Positions 44,468-56,800 of a stretch of DNA of 64,000 nucleotides are shown piece after piece. A model generated the notes under the pieces. That model searched no databases and was not told the origin of the DNA. It saw nothing but the letters and a program-made list of their open reading frames with translations. A program made the position numbers and the translations under genes. Source of the stretch: Clarireedia homoeocarpa (taxonomy: Eukaryota > Ascomycota > Leotiomycetes > Helotiales > Rutstroemiaceae); the NCBI GenBank assembly GCA_001465935.1, contig LNKV01000002.1, forward strand, positions 1,240,001-1,304,000. Reading direction: 5' to 3'. Position 1 is the first letter of the stretch; each line of letters starts with the position of its first letter.

Positions 44468-47061
44468 TCATTTTCTTCGTCTGGAGGCATCGGGATTCTC
44501 GAGCAGCCCGCCGATATCAACGCGACCGCTTCTATCATCTCGTTGTCTTGAAGCATCAGCTTGCCCGCGAATCGGCGGCAGTTGGAGATCCGAGGATCTT
44601 GGTCCTGATTGTGCCTGCGATTGCATCGAAGAATTGTCCGTCATCATTGGTTGCGCCATCTGATTTTGAGCGTATTCCTGCCTGGGTTGAGCCTGCGCAT
44701 ACCCAGCAACATTAGTTGCCATAGGAGCATTCTGTCCAACTTGACTTTGGGGCCTGTAAGCCATCATCTCTCCACGTGCGTCGCCGAAGGTCGGATGTGA
44801 CATAAATGGCGAAGTTCCAGGCGTTTGTGACGCGTACATCTGACTGGGCGTCTGGTAACCATATGCTGATTCATGAGACACAGAATCCCGCGAGTATGGC
44901 GAAGAGGAAGATTGCTGATATGTCTGTGGAGTCGCTGGGATATGGATCACGAGTAGGATGAAATAGATGGAATCTTTCTTCGCGAGACCGAGTTGAACAT
45001 GAAAGCTTCTCTGCTGACCGTCGACATGGTGGAATGTGAGCACTTCAGGATGATCGGTCCTCAATTGGCCAATGTCATTGGGTGCGAAGCTTAATGAAGA
45101 GATGACTCTATCTTCCTCCTCTTTGGAGAATATTGGCGGAAGGTAGCTAGGATCCCGGCTACGGCGTTCATCCTCGAAGGCTCTTTGCAGACGAAACACC
45201 TTATCCCGGTCAGGCGCACTCACGAGATCATGCAATTTTCTGCCTAGGACCGATAGCGTACCTACTACCCCCGAAAAAGCTTGAGTAGTTTTAGCGATTT
45301 CCATTTCCATCGTCAAGAATGCACAGGCCGGTTCGTTATATGCCATTCGCGGATTCATCGACATTGCCTCGCTGTACATGTTGGTATTTATTGGGGCTGG
45401 TATCATTCCATGGCTCATTGGATTTCCTCCTTGCGATTTCAACACCCTGTATCCACTGTTCGCTCTTTGAAGTTCAGAGAAGGGTGTGGACACTGGAACC
45501 TCGCCAGCAGAGAACATTGTAAGCGGCCTTCTCATGGAATCCACTGGCGGTGTATAACTTGGCCCCGAGCCGTCATATCGCGGCTCCCGCTCATCTCGTA
45601 ACCTCGGCCGACCTCTCTTCTTGTGTTGAACATCAACACATGTATCTTCCTTCCCATTGCTGAGACATCGCGAGCACGGTCGTTGGGCTAGAAAACCATT
45701 TGAAGTCAGCAAAGGTCACGCAAATGCGGTACGAAAAGGGGAAATAAGTCAACGCCAGATCATCAAAAAGCGCGCAAGCTTGGTACTCGTCGAAATGTGA
45801 AGAATCTACAATCAGGTTATTTCCGACCATATGTCCACGTAAACCTGGGTCGGCCACTAGTGGAAAATGCCGTAATACTCCTCGGTCTCAGTATCAAGGG
45901 ACTTGTCGCTCCCAAACTCTTGGTCCACTGCTTAGTGGCCTTGGATAGTGTTCGTGCAAACTCAAGTCATACAATTTCGAGCCAACCGAGATTCTAACGG
46001 AAAGTTCCTTAAGAGACGCTTGTCACTAAAATAGAACCAAGTCCGCGGCCACTTTACGCTACTAGCAATTCATCTATAACACCACATACACAAATTGACT
46101 CAGCCAACCTGGTTACTGGTGCCATCAATAGATTCGATCTTTTCCATCGTGTCACTTAGCATGGCCTCCACGAGGTGGTGCAGATTAAGGTTCCGATCTG
46201 TCGAGGTTATCGCTCATTACCATATTCTTTGCATCAATTGAGGTCTCACTCGAGTGAGTGCAGTGTCTGAACTACTCTCTCGCCGATTCAGCCAGATAGC
46301 TGCGCCTTACACTCTGGCACTGTATATGGAGTAAAAAAAATAAAAAAAAATAAAAATGCCGGTAGTCGTCGGAGCGAAAATGCAATAACATGAAGTAAGG
46401 TAAAGGTGTGCTGTCATTAAGAATCAAAGAACATACCGTCACATCTATATATTTGTTAGTACCACTAACCGGCTGAAGCTGGTGTAACATACCTGAGATG
46501 CGCTCTTTTACAAGGCACACAAGCTGATGCTACATGGCCCTTTGTTTTCCTCTGTGATTTCGGAGAAGTGTAGCCTGGCATTTCCCCCATTGACTGTCTG
46601 TCGGTTGCTGGGTATGACGCCGAAGCCTGGTGTGGAGCATATAGGGGATGCTGCTGAGGTGCGATTTGAGTTCGCGGCTGTTGATATTGATATTGCCCTG
46701 GCACATCTTCCATTTGGTACTGGGGATATGATAATTGCGCGTGCGGTTCCTGTGAGTATGTCCTCACCGGCATCCCTCTCATTTGATCGAATTGCTCTGG
46801 TTGAGAAATACGGCCTCCACGAAAGACACTCCCCGTTGGCCCATAGTTCCCATGGACACGATCACCGGAATCTGGGTTGTGTCTTGGAGGGATTGGCGGA
46901 GATCCTGACATGGGAGGAGAAGGGTATGACCAGGGCTGAGCACCGTCGACCACCGCTCTTGCCCAACTCAAATCTAGAGAAAAGCGAGCCAGGTCTGACT
47001 TTCCTCGCCTTTCGCCGAGCGAGATATTCGATTGGTCCAATTGGTGCGTCGGAGATTGCAT
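44468..47061 (-). CDS. Zn2Cys6 transcription factor with PAS-like C-terminal domain
   Basis: Three exons on the minus strand: 46493-47061, an 8-nt microexon 46437-46444, and 44468-45687. The total is 598 aa. The binuclear zinc cluster (181-209) is built across all three exons: C181 and C184 from exon 1, C191 with its aspartate from the microexon, and C197, C200 and C209 from exon 3. The spacing is CX2CX6CX5CX2CX8C. A basic patch (HKKRGRPRLRDE) follows immediately. Residues 1-175 and 450-598 are P/Q/S/Y-rich and disordered. A PAS-like segment lies at about 385-450 (LSFAPNDIGQLRTDHPEV and KKDSIYFILLVIHIP). The KRAHLRC wording recalls the AcuK/Ert1 group of gluconeogenic activators, but I cannot name an orthologue. 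The second intron is 749 nt, far longer than others in the window. Confidence 0.88.
46437..46444 (-). other. 8-nt microexon of the Zn2Cys6 gene
   Basis: On the minus strand the sequence reads ...ATATATAG|ATGTGACG|GTATGTTC... It is flanked by a 48-nt intron with an ACTAAC branch site and by a 749-nt intron ending TTTTCTAG at 45688. It completes the arginine codon of AHLR and supplies Cys-Asp plus the first base of the next alanine. Skipping it would remove a zinc-binding cysteine and shift the frame. Confidence 0.85.
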
Positions 47062-48430
47062 GGAAATGATATTATGCACCTGAAGGCCAATTACTCAAGA
47101 AGAGTCAGGGCCGTTCTTGCAGCAGCTGGGTCCTTTTCGAAGGTGAGTATGAAACGCGCTGGACTTCCTGGCCGTCTGCAGATGGCATGCTCTTTCGAAA
47201 GCTAATTTGGGTAAACAGATTCGTTTTGCTGTTTGTCGAGTATGGTGAAGGTCCTGGTTTTACTCAGTTTTGTGCTCTTACCCTACCAATTGGTTTCTAG
47301 GATGGGTTTACCTACAGACACTTTCCAGCTCCAAGGACACTTTTGGCCAGGCGATTCGCAGTCAGACAAGGCGCAAACGAATGTGGTTCCTCGCAATGGC
47401 AGTGATAAGTGTTTTCGAACACTGACGAGAGATGTCTATTCCCTGAAAGTTGGCACGATGTTTTGCGCTACTTCCGGGATCAAGATGAGACAAGACGGAC
47501 AAGACTCCAAAGTGAGGTACCACTGCAGCAGCGAATGTTCGTGACTAGTTGACGTGGACGGGTGAGCTGCAGTATGCACCGAACAATGTGTGGTGATGTG
47601 CGACGAGCGTGGGAAAATGGGTAAAAATATGGAAAGAAATGAAGAGGCCTCGGATGGGGAAGGTACAAGGTTATGCTGCAAAATTCCTGGAGGGAGGGGG
47701 GGGGGGAAGATGGAGTGGGAAAAAGATTACATTCGTGGTGGGGTGAAGAAGCGTGGAAGCGCAAAGCGTGAAGGGTGGACCAGACAGGAACCTTGGAAGA
47801 ACACCAAATTGGTACAAAACGGTGAGATGACGAGCAGAAATTTAATTGCAATAGGACAGAAGCAATATAAGAAGAGGAGAAAATTATGGTGCGAGACAAA
47901 GTGCGGCGGAAGGATGAAGATGCAGACGAGGAATAAAAATCAATTGAGGAATTTCGAATGTGTGGTAAGTGGCTGGTGGTTGACGGTTGACGGTTGACGG
48001 TGATATGATATGGCGGTTGTTGCGTGCTTGGGTGTTTATCGATATGTTGGGAATAATTAAGTGCCCAAGTATCGCCGAGACTCGTCTTCTGCGTGTTTTT
48101 CCTTGCTTGTGCTGGGAATCGTCAGCTGTCGAGCGAACGGACGCTGCTTCGGTTGGGTAGCTCGGATCTCTGACGCTTCCAAGGGATCGAAGATGGGATT
48201 CTGGGGGATCTGTGGGCAGGTACCGCAAAGTAAGTAAACGATAGATATTCGACGGCACTGGCTGGGTAGAAGGCGGATGGCAGGCGGGGGGGCGGGTGGC
48301 AGAGGGACATGTACACAGCATCCGCGTCTCTCTCCTTCTCCTCCTCTACTCAAGGAAATGCTTCTCCTCTACTCAAGGAAATCTACCCGGCATCTGGAAG
48401 CTAGAACAATGAAGAAGGGCTGTACCGTAC

Positions 48431-48549
48431 CTAGATGGTATACTAGATAGATGGTATACTAGATAGATCGTATGCTAGATAGATCGTATGCTAGATAGTA
48501 GATAGATCGTATGCTAGATAGTAGATAGATCGTATGCTAGATAGTATAG
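48431..48549 (+). repeat. TAGATAGATCGTATGC minisatellite
   Basis: Seven or so variants of a 16- to 20-base unit, GGTATACTAGATAGAT changing to CGTATGCTAGATAGTAGATAGAT. Confidence 0.9.
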
Positions 48550-49294
48550 TGGTGAATGGCAGAAACGGCAGAAACGGCAGAGATGGCCGGGGAGGTAGAT
48601 GGAGGAACAATGTACGCAGCAGGAAGAGATGTGGAGAGATAGACGACGAGCTGTAGATGTAGGAGGTGTAAGATTAGCTGTTGGGTATGAAATCTGGATC
48701 CTTTGTCTTTCTGAAGCTTTCGTCGATCTACGAGGTATCTAGGAGGGCTTTTTGGGTAGCGCGTCAGATTTCCTCTTCCGGCGCTTCTGCTGGTTCTGGG
48801 GTTGGATCTATGTTCCGAGTCTGGTTCTGCTTCTCGTGCTCGAGTGCTCGAGTGTTCGAGTGCTCTAGCGCGGGCGCGGGCTTGGGCTCTTATTCCCTCC
48901 CCTTTGCGGAATTCTGGATTGAATAATAAAGTGACGAATGAACAGCCCAACCCGATCAATCTTTTCTGCATCGGGGCGGCAGGGATGGGAAAGGGAGCGA
49001 CGTGCAGTAGCCTGTTCTTCCGGCCTTCTACTGTGCACTCGACGGGGGCCGAGGTAGGGGTAGTGCTGGTACTTGTTGTAGTTAGTGGTTGGTCGCACGG
49101 TGCAAAGTAGCTGCTGTTTGCTGGTGCTTGGAGCCTTGACTTCCGAGCACAGTTGGTGGGCACTTGGGCGGAGGTGATCTTATTCCGGTCCTAACTTTGC
49201 GGCCTTTCCTTCCCTGCGAATCCTTGTCGACGGAGGAATAAAATCAAAAATACATCAAGTGCGCGTGTATAGGAAAGGCGCGTGTATAGAGAAA

Positions 49295-49399
49295 AAGGAA
49301 AGGAAAGGAAAGGGAAGGGAAGGGAAGGGATGGGAAAGCAGAGGGAGAAAGGGAAGGGAAAGCAGAGGGAGAAAGGAAAGGGAAAGCAGAGGGAGAAAA
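49295..49399 (+). repeat. GGAAA-type purine tract and 19-bp tandem
   Basis: GGAAA and GGGAA units followed by three copies of an approximately 19-base AAAGCAGAGGGAGAAA-containing unit. Confidence 0.88.
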
Positions 49400-49544
49400 T
49401 GTGCCCAAAGTGTTTAGTCGTCTTTTTGCTTGGTTTTTAATTCGTCCCTATTTTGCTTTGTATTTGCCAAAGTTGGGATAGTCGTGGGCGTTTGAATAAT
49501 TGTGGATGAAGGGACAACCGTAACCTGGTAACTGGCGGCATGGG

Positions 49545-49599
<55 letters not shown>
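49545..49599 (-). repeat. poly(A)55 tract, poly(T) on the GDS1 strand
   Basis: An uninterrupted run of 55 A on the plus strand, 81 bp past the GDS1 stop on the minus strand. It would be a U-run in that gene's 3' UTR or lie just beyond it. The length may vary between isolates or be imprecise in assembly. Confidence 0.95.
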
Positions 49600-49602
<3 letters not shown>

Positions 49603-49680
49603 GCAAAAACAAATCTATCTGTACAATGAATTGACTCAACTCGTGCAATCACAATAAAAAAGAAAGAAATGCAGATAGAT

Positions 49681-50924
49681 CTAAAAATCATCAAGCATAC
49701 AATCTAATTCATCCAATTCGATATTTTCCGGACTTCTCAAATCCCATTCCATGGAACCATCAACTTTATTCCAAGAATCGGTTTCGACGGCAACGTCCCA
49801 AACTCTCTTGGTAGCCGAGCTCGGTTTCATTGCCGGACTGCTAATGAATACGGCGGTATTGAGAAGATTTAGAGTTCTACCTTCTCCAAATAATCCGTCG
49901 GCTTCGGTAGTCTTACTAGGACTACCTTCCATATCCGAGGGGATGCTCGGCATAGACGATGAATCTCCGCTGAATTTTCTCTTTTGCATCCCACGAGCGG
50001 TTTGTGTAAATTCCTTTTCATCTTTTTCAAGTGGCGGTGAGGATGCACGGTGATTGCGCACTGGGCGTTCAGTGCGACCGGAGAAGGAACCAGTGGGCGT
50101 GGGAGGGGTAATTAAATCATCATCGTCGTATTCTGTTGAGGAGAGGTCAACCTCGGGAGATGGAGATAATTCTCTTCTTCGTTCCGCGTCGGCTTCATCG
50201 GATCTTGAGCCAGCGCTTGAGAGTGAAGGAGAAATAATTGTACGTTGGGGGAATTGCGAAGGGTCGGGAATAGGCTGATGTGGATAAGTGGTCAAGTAGA
50301 AATAGGTTCTTCTTGGATGTACCGTCTCCAATTCCTTTCCTACAGGACAAGGATCCGAGGCACTCCATGGTCGTTTGAGATATGTTGACAACCGCGAGGA
50401 GATGATTGCGGAAGGGTTTGCAGATCTAGAGGATTATTGTTTAGCATGGGTACTTGGGAGTATGCAGCAATTGAATCAACTTACTGTTCCACAATCTTAA
50501 CCGTCCGAGACAAAATGGCAGCAAGCTCCTTCACCAAATGAGGTCTATTGGCAGTTTTTTGTAATTGTACAATAACGGCTTCAACAATTTCATCATTGAT
50601 CCCTTCCAAATCAATTTGTCTCGACTTGCCTTGCTCCTCCTCCTCATCCAACTCGGCAGTTGGAGACGGTGGCGGGGTGTGTTCATATTTCAGGACCACA
50701 CGTTTTGGTGGAGGGGACATTGACGCAGAATCAGCATGCGATCGTTTCAACTTTTTTGAAGGTGGTTGTTCTGATGTCGGCGTCGTCGCAGTTGAAGGCG
50801 GTGAGAGGCGTGCGGCCGCTCGTGAAGCGTGAGTTACTGGTAGATGTATGCCTAGCGATGGCAAAGACAACGACTTTCGACGAGTGTTGTAAGGCATGTT
50901 GGACGATTTTGTTTCGGAAGCCAT
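49681..50924 (-). CDS. GDS1: GDS1-type winged-helix protein
   Basis: Two exons on the minus strand, 50485-50924 and 49681-50425, giving 394 aa. A winged-helix domain lies at about 105-185. It reads INDEIVEAVIVQLQKTANRPHLVKELAAILS, then crosses the splice as VEQSANPSAIISSRLSTYLKRPW and ends PRRTYFYLTTYP. This matches the fungal Gds1 winged-helix family; yeast Gds1 was found through nuclear-mitochondrial interaction phenotypes and is thought to act in the nucleus. The flanks are S/P/E-rich with KKLKR and PPKRVV nuclear-localisation-like motifs. The acidic C-terminus (LRSPENIELDELDCMLDDF) resembles an activation-type tail. Upstream lies an unusually long 9.5-kb interval without firm genes. Confidence 0.88.
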
Positions 50925-51422
50925 TGTGAAGAATATTTGACGGATAGTAAGATGTTACTGTGAAGGTCTTTTTCGATAATGGGATGGGATGGGATGTATA
51001 GGTATTGGGGAGATATATTTTTTTGGTCTTTTTTTTTTTTTTTTTCGTATGTTGCGTTGCCTAGGGAAAGAAGAGGGTAGTTTTGGGGAGGGGAGGATAA
51101 TTGAATTGCGCTGGGAAATCTGACAGGAAGGGGTCTCCAGAGGTCCCAAGTTTGTTGTTCCTGCAATATGATCTTCGTAGCGACGGGTTAATTGCAAAAG
51201 CCGTTTCTCATTGGATACAGGGAGCTTTCGGAATGCAGCAGATGGCATGGGGCTGTGACACAAGAAAGACTGGGGATTCCAGGCGAATTGGGAGGCTGGC
51301 TAAGGGAAAAAAAAATCAAATCAAATGGGATTTATTCCCTTTTGGTCCTCTCGTTCCCTTTTGGTCCTCTTATTCCCTTTCCTTTGTGTGGTCGGCCGTT
51401 TGATATTTCGGACCCCCTTCGG

Positions 51423-51502
51423 TTCCCTTGTTCCCTTGTTCCCTTGTTCCCTTGTTCCCTTGTTCCCTTGTTCCCTTGTTCCCTTGTTCCCTTGTTCCCT
51501 TG
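51423..51502 (+). repeat. TTCCCTTG x10 octanucleotide tandem
   Basis: Ten perfect copies of an 8-base unit. On the minus strand one frame reads as repeated GNKGTREQ, an artefact of the 24-base superperiod. Confidence 0.97.
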
Positions 51503-53203
51503 TTTTCCTTGTTGGTTGGTGGGTAGGTATTTGTGGCCTTCAAAAACGGGTCTTTTGTTTGAGGCGGTAAGGGAGGCAAGTGATGTACACCAAGAAGTTG
51601 TAGTATTTGATGGGGAATTATAGAAGTGGGAGGAAGGTGAATGTACTATGTATGTACTTCGATTTGGCTGTGTGCGTTGGTGTTGTGTCGTTACCTGCAC
51701 AACGGGAGACGGGTATACCGCGGGTTTACTTTGTAGAGGATGTTGACAATAGTAATGCGGTGCGGCGCGGTGCGGTGCGGTGCGTGACGATGGAGGTATA
51801 AAATACGATACTTTTCCAGCGATGAGAGAGAGAGAGTGTGAGTTTGAGTGCGCGTCCGAGTGATGTTTCGAAAATGGTGGCGACGAGGAGAAAGTGTAGA
51901 ATGGAGAGCTTTGGGGAGGGACTGTGCCTTGGATCTTCAAACAGACAAGAATGAGAATGAGAGTGAGAGTGCGAGTGCGAGTGCGAGTGAGATATGAGAT
52001 ATGAGATATGAGGTATGAGGTATGCGATATGAGATTGAAGCTTGGTGAGGGAGGGGAGCGAGCTAAGGTAGGGTTTGGAAGAGGAGGAGATGAAATGACG
52101 GGTAATTTACATTTACATTTACAGGTAATTTACATTTACAGATGGGGATAAGAGACTTGTTCTACATTTACAGATGGGACTCTGGCTACAATCCATAATC
52201 CATAATCCCATCTTCGAGCTTCATTATAATCCCATCTTCGAGCTTCATTGTTGACGGCAATAAAAAACATGCCGATTCTCTCCCTGCCAATGAGCTCACC
52301 TGTGATTCTACTTTGTATGGGGCCGAAATCCAATCCAATCGAGCAAAAAGGAAATCATTTTAGTTCTAGTTGCATTTCTGCGTTGTGACGAAGACAGGGG
52401 CCAGAATCTCCAAATTCGAAAGAAGAAAAAAAAGAAAGAAAAAAAAAAAAAAAACGTCTCACCAAGTCATGGGTAGAATCTACCTTGATCTTCTTCCTCC
52501 TCCTTTGACCAACCACAGTCAAGTATTACAATGTCATGCAATGTCGTCGTTACACTTAAAACCCATCTCATCGCCCGTTGATCTTTTTCCGGAAACCTGA
52601 TCATTCATCTGATCATCCATCTGATCATTCTCCGGTTCCAGGATTCGTATCCTCGACATGAAAATGAAAAAAAAGTACAACAAAACATCAGATCATATTC
52701 CCGAAAAGAAAGACTAGGTTCCCTCCCTCGACAGTACGAAGGTATCCAGGGTCAGGGTCAGGATTCGTCCTTTTACCGAGGGCTCAAATGCAGGGTCTGT
52801 GGAGAGAAAAAGAGGACTGTACTTGGTCACCAAGGTCACGAAGCGAATTCTCGAAATAGCTTCAAGAACAAACACAAGAGAGCGTATCAATACTTTGTAG
52901 TCGATGATCTTTATACTATGTAGATTGAGGCATGGCAAATGAGGGGGATATTCCTTGGAGAGAAGAAGGGGACTCAGGTTGGTCCACGCACACTGGGTAC
53001 AGTAGGCCAGTCCAAGTTTCTCCATGGCTATGCCATGCTACAAGTACGCAATCTAAGTCGATGATCATCAATTGACTCGAGCTTTTCGTCTGCGGCATGT
53101 GTTTGTGTGTGACCGGTTTGCCGATGTTGTCGTCCCGTAGCTGCTGTGAGTAAAAGAAGTAGCGTTTCTTTCTTTGGTCTGGATTGAGTCGTGTGTCTCT
53201 GTT

Positions 53204-53268
53204 ATCGCTGTGTCGCTGTGTCGCTGTGTCGCTGTCGCTGTGCCGCTGTATCTCTGTGTCTCTGTGTC
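53204..53268 (+). repeat. TCGCTGTG / TCTCTGTG tandem
   Basis: About eight imperfect octanucleotide units shifting from TCGCTGTG to TCTCTGTG. Confidence 0.9.
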
Positions 53269-53753
53269 TAAGGATAGTTCCAAGCATACTGTCGTTCCAC
53301 GATATCCTCGAATGGCCTCCAATTACCCAATCAAGCCCTGTCCCTCATATTTCCATAACGTCAAGCTCCAGCGTCTAACAGCTAGTAACCATGTCTACCG
53401 ACTTGTCTAGGGCGAAGACATGCACTAAGGCCCCCCTAATGTCCGAGCTGGTGCACTTTTCCATGCTGCAGTACACACACACACAGGTACATGTATACTG
53501 TATGTAAATGGGTGGGTGGGTTGGTTCTCTTCTCTCGCTTCTGTCCCAACCTGTCCCAACCTGTCCCAGTTCCAACCCATGAAACTCGATGATCCGCAAC
53601 CTCTCAAACACGCGCCAATGAGGTTGGGTTCAGTTGCTCTTCCAAACATCTTTGCAGTCTAGCCTTATATTTAGCTCACGAGCCTTTCTTCCCTTTTTTC
53701 CAGCGTCTGCGGTAACAACAATCCCAGTTATGTACAAAGACCAGAAGGACGAA

Positions 53754-53839
53754 GTATGCTGGATTAGATATAGTATGCTGGATTGGATTAGTATGCTGGA
53801 TTGGATTAGTATGCTGGATTGGATGAGTATGCTGGATTT
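53754..53839 (+). repeat. 18-bp minisatellite AGTATGCTGGATTGGATT
   Basis: About four and a half copies of an 18-base unit, the first with one extra base. As the unit is a multiple of three it yields a repeated SMLDWI frame, which is not judged to be a gene. Confidence 0.93.
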
Positions 53840-53846
53840 AGTTGCA

Positions 53847-53886
53847 TTTACACTTCCACTTTCACTTCCACTTCCACTTCCACGTC
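53847..53886 (+). repeat. CACTTC hexanucleotide tandem
   Basis: Five to six copies of CACTTC with single-base variants. Confidence 0.88.
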
Positions 53887-56800
53887 CACTTACGGCCCTC
53901 CTGCCCTCCTGCCCTCCTGCCCTCTCGTCATTTCTTCCCTTCGAGAAATCGTGAAAGAAGAGGATGAAAAATCAAACATCTGACGAGTTACTCTAGAAAT
54001 AGTTAAGCCCCCCGCCGAGAAGGATCCATTTTCAATTCTACTCATCAGTCGTCGTCCTTCCGAACATCCTTAGTCCTCATTTCCACATTTCCACATTTTC
54101 ACATTTCCCGATTTCCCCCCCAAATTCCCAACGATCTTTTTCCAAGCTTCGGATGAAACTAACCTTAGGCAAGCGGCAAACCCTACCAAGTAGCTTTTTT
54201 TGCGGAGCCATCCTTCAACGGAGCCTTTTCACCACGAACTTCCGTTTACAGAAGCATGAGCAGATATGCATCATATACTTTGCCGTTGTTCTATCCAGAT
54301 GTAACCGGCATCTGTATCTAAATGAAGCACGCGAGTAATGTATCAATCTCGGACCGTAGAGGAAGCAGACAAAACAGCATCTGCTTTGCATCGAATGTCG
54401 AGCAAAAAGCCCAGAAAACCCCAATGCAGCACCACGCCACAAGTTTTCCTGCCAACCAAAACCACCGATCAATATAAACCTGAGAACCAATCTTCTCTGT
54501 ACAGCTGCTGTAAAGTGACACGGCTATACATGCGCATGCATGCATGACTCCCCCCCACAAAGCAACACACACACCTTGCACCACCACACACACATTACAC
54601 ACTACACACTACACACTACACACCACACACCACACACCCTTTTTCTACCAACTACATTGCCCGACCGGGAACGCATGCTTGGACAAGGCTGGCCTTTTCT
54701 TTGTCAGAGGGCAGAAGGGCAGAAGGGCAGAAGAGCAAAAGAGGCAGAAGAGTGTTAAGAGTTTAAAACAAACCTTCTTGACTCGCAGCCGTTTTCTGTT
54801 GATGCTTCGCTTCGCCGCCCGTCCCCCGCCCTCTGGCCGTCCGCCACTTTTGCTACTTTTGGAAAGCATCTCATATCTCATATCTATCATCTACCGCATC
54901 TACCGCATCTACCGTATCCATCTTACTCCCATATCCTGACCGTCGCAAGGGAGCTCTGGATCTTTACGTACCTGGGCAGCCTTACCCTCTTGTCGTTCCC
55001 CGCGACCAAGAATAAAAACCCCCAGAAGAAATCCTTCCAGTCCCCCAACCCAACCCAATCAACCAACCAACCAATTCTTACCGTTTTCTTCGAATGTTGC
55101 CTATCTGACGATAATCTTATCGCATCCTTTCCCAATCTCTATGCGAGTCCCTGATGGCCCTCCAAGCTCCAACGAACGAACGAACAAACCGACAAGAAGC
55201 GAGCCTGGCCTGCCCTGTCATATCAGCTAAAAGCAAAAGGTAAGAAAGATTAAAAATGTAACTAAGCATGGAGCTTATGCTGGGCATCGGATCAGCGACC
55301 AATGACTTCATCTACGACCTTCATTTTCCTTATTCGAGTCGGAACATCGTCATCTTCCGCACACACCACACTTTTTGGTATGGGGTAAATAGAGGAGAAA
55401 AGATGGGAAAGGAGAGAAAAAGAAGGCTGGTCAGCACAACACGAATGAAACCGTAATCTGACGAGATATATACGCTGTATGCGAATAGATATATGCAGAT
55501 GGGAATGTGAATGCCGGGTTGGATTGGATTGGATGCATTGATATCATCAATTTTTTTTGGAGGGTTTTATCTTTTTTTTTTTTCCTTCCGACCACTTTTT
55601 CTGCCAGCTAGCTAGCCAATGAAGATTCATTATGAGCGTTACCGCCTTCATCCCTGGTAAGATCAAGCGGGCAGAATATTTTGATTTTCAAAAAAAAGTT
55701 GGAGGAGGTAAGCTGAGAGATATTTGAGTAATTTACCCTTCTTTGATTGTTCTACAACATGTCATCTCATAAAAATAAAAATAAGCTCTCTCTCTATATA
55801 TGTATATATATAACTGCAGTCCTCGAATCTCGGGCGCAGCGAGCCCCAGGGGGTTTGGGGGCTGACGCTGGCACTGGCGTCCTTGGAAAGAATACTTGGA
55901 ATAGAGTAGAGCAATTCAGTAAACACAACATGCTCCCTCTCTCTCTCTCTCTCTGCTTATGGCGGGGCAACGAGAACAGAGCAGAGCAGAGTACAGTGCA
56001 GTAGACCGGATACCTTCTCTTTCTTGTATCTACTTGGTGTACACATGTATACATGTATGTATGTATGTATGTATGTATGTATGTACCGAGTACTAACCAA
56101 CTGACTAACTAACCAACAGACTAACTAACCAACTGACTAACTAACTAGAACTTTTTGCTCGGGAGCGCTCAAAAAAAAAAAAAAGATGGATAGATAGATA
56201 GTGTCTGTATGTACCCATCCTGTGCTTTGCCTGCTTGCTGGCTGTACTGGACTGACTACTGTACGGCTTTAGTTGTACGGGGTTGGGTTTGGACAAGTTT
56301 ACGCGCTGTTGATTGGCTGGCTGGTCGGTCGGTCGGTCGGTAAGTTAGAGAAGGGGGGAAAGGAGGACTTGCTCTGTTTTGATTCGCGGTTTGGGCTCTG
56401 CTCTGCGTAGTCGGAATAAGGGTAGGTAGGTAGGTAGGTTATTGTTAATGGATTTTGTAAAGGGGAGGGGAGGCGAGGGGAGGGGAAGGGAAGGGAAAAC
56501 ATGGAGAATATGAGGGGAGAGGAGAGAGGGGATGGATGCGAAATGGCGGTAAGCAAGCAAGCAAGTGAGTGAGTGAGTGAGTGAGTGAGTGAGCGATGGG
56601 AAAGAAAGCTTTGTCCTCGCTGTCTGTGTGTATGTATGTATGTATGTATGTACAGTATATGTATGTACATCCCTCCACATTAACTTGCATCCAATCTAAC
56701 GTTAGTCTTTAGCTTTCGCATGCTTTACGCTTTCGCTCTTGAAATAACATGGAGACACACACACACACACAGGTAAAGGAAAGACGAGCTTTTGATCTGT

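Larger units (their letters stand above)
47062..49680 (-). promoter_or_regulatory. long upstream region of the Zn2Cys6 gene, repeat-rich
   Basis: These 2.6 kb lie upstream of the transcription-factor start and downstream of the GDS1 stop. No protein-like ORF was found. They contain a G-run (47695-47706), TGACGGT tandems (47982-48000), a TAGATAGATCGTATGC minisatellite (48431-48549), purine GGAAA/GGGAA tracts with three copies of a 19-base GGGAAAGCAGAGGGAGAAA unit (49295-49399), and an A55 run (49545-49599). A regulatory role is inferred only from position. Confidence 0.5.

Noticed and set aside
49437..49694. Frames with a long polyphenylalanine run
   Set aside because: They translate the A55 run in reverse and overlap the GDS1 end.
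51332..51940. A 202-aa minus-strand frame with collagen-like GNKGTREQ repeats
   Set aside because: The repeat is the translation of the TTCCCTTG x10 tandem; the flanks lack protein-like features, so it is not called as a gene.
53204..53268. Regularly spaced short repeats considered as a CRISPR-like array
   Set aside because: Units are contiguous with no unique spacers, and the sequence is from a eukaryote.
54544..54939. A 131-aa frame rich in T and H
   Set aside because: It is generated by CACACTACA tandem repeats, with no domain or supported intron.
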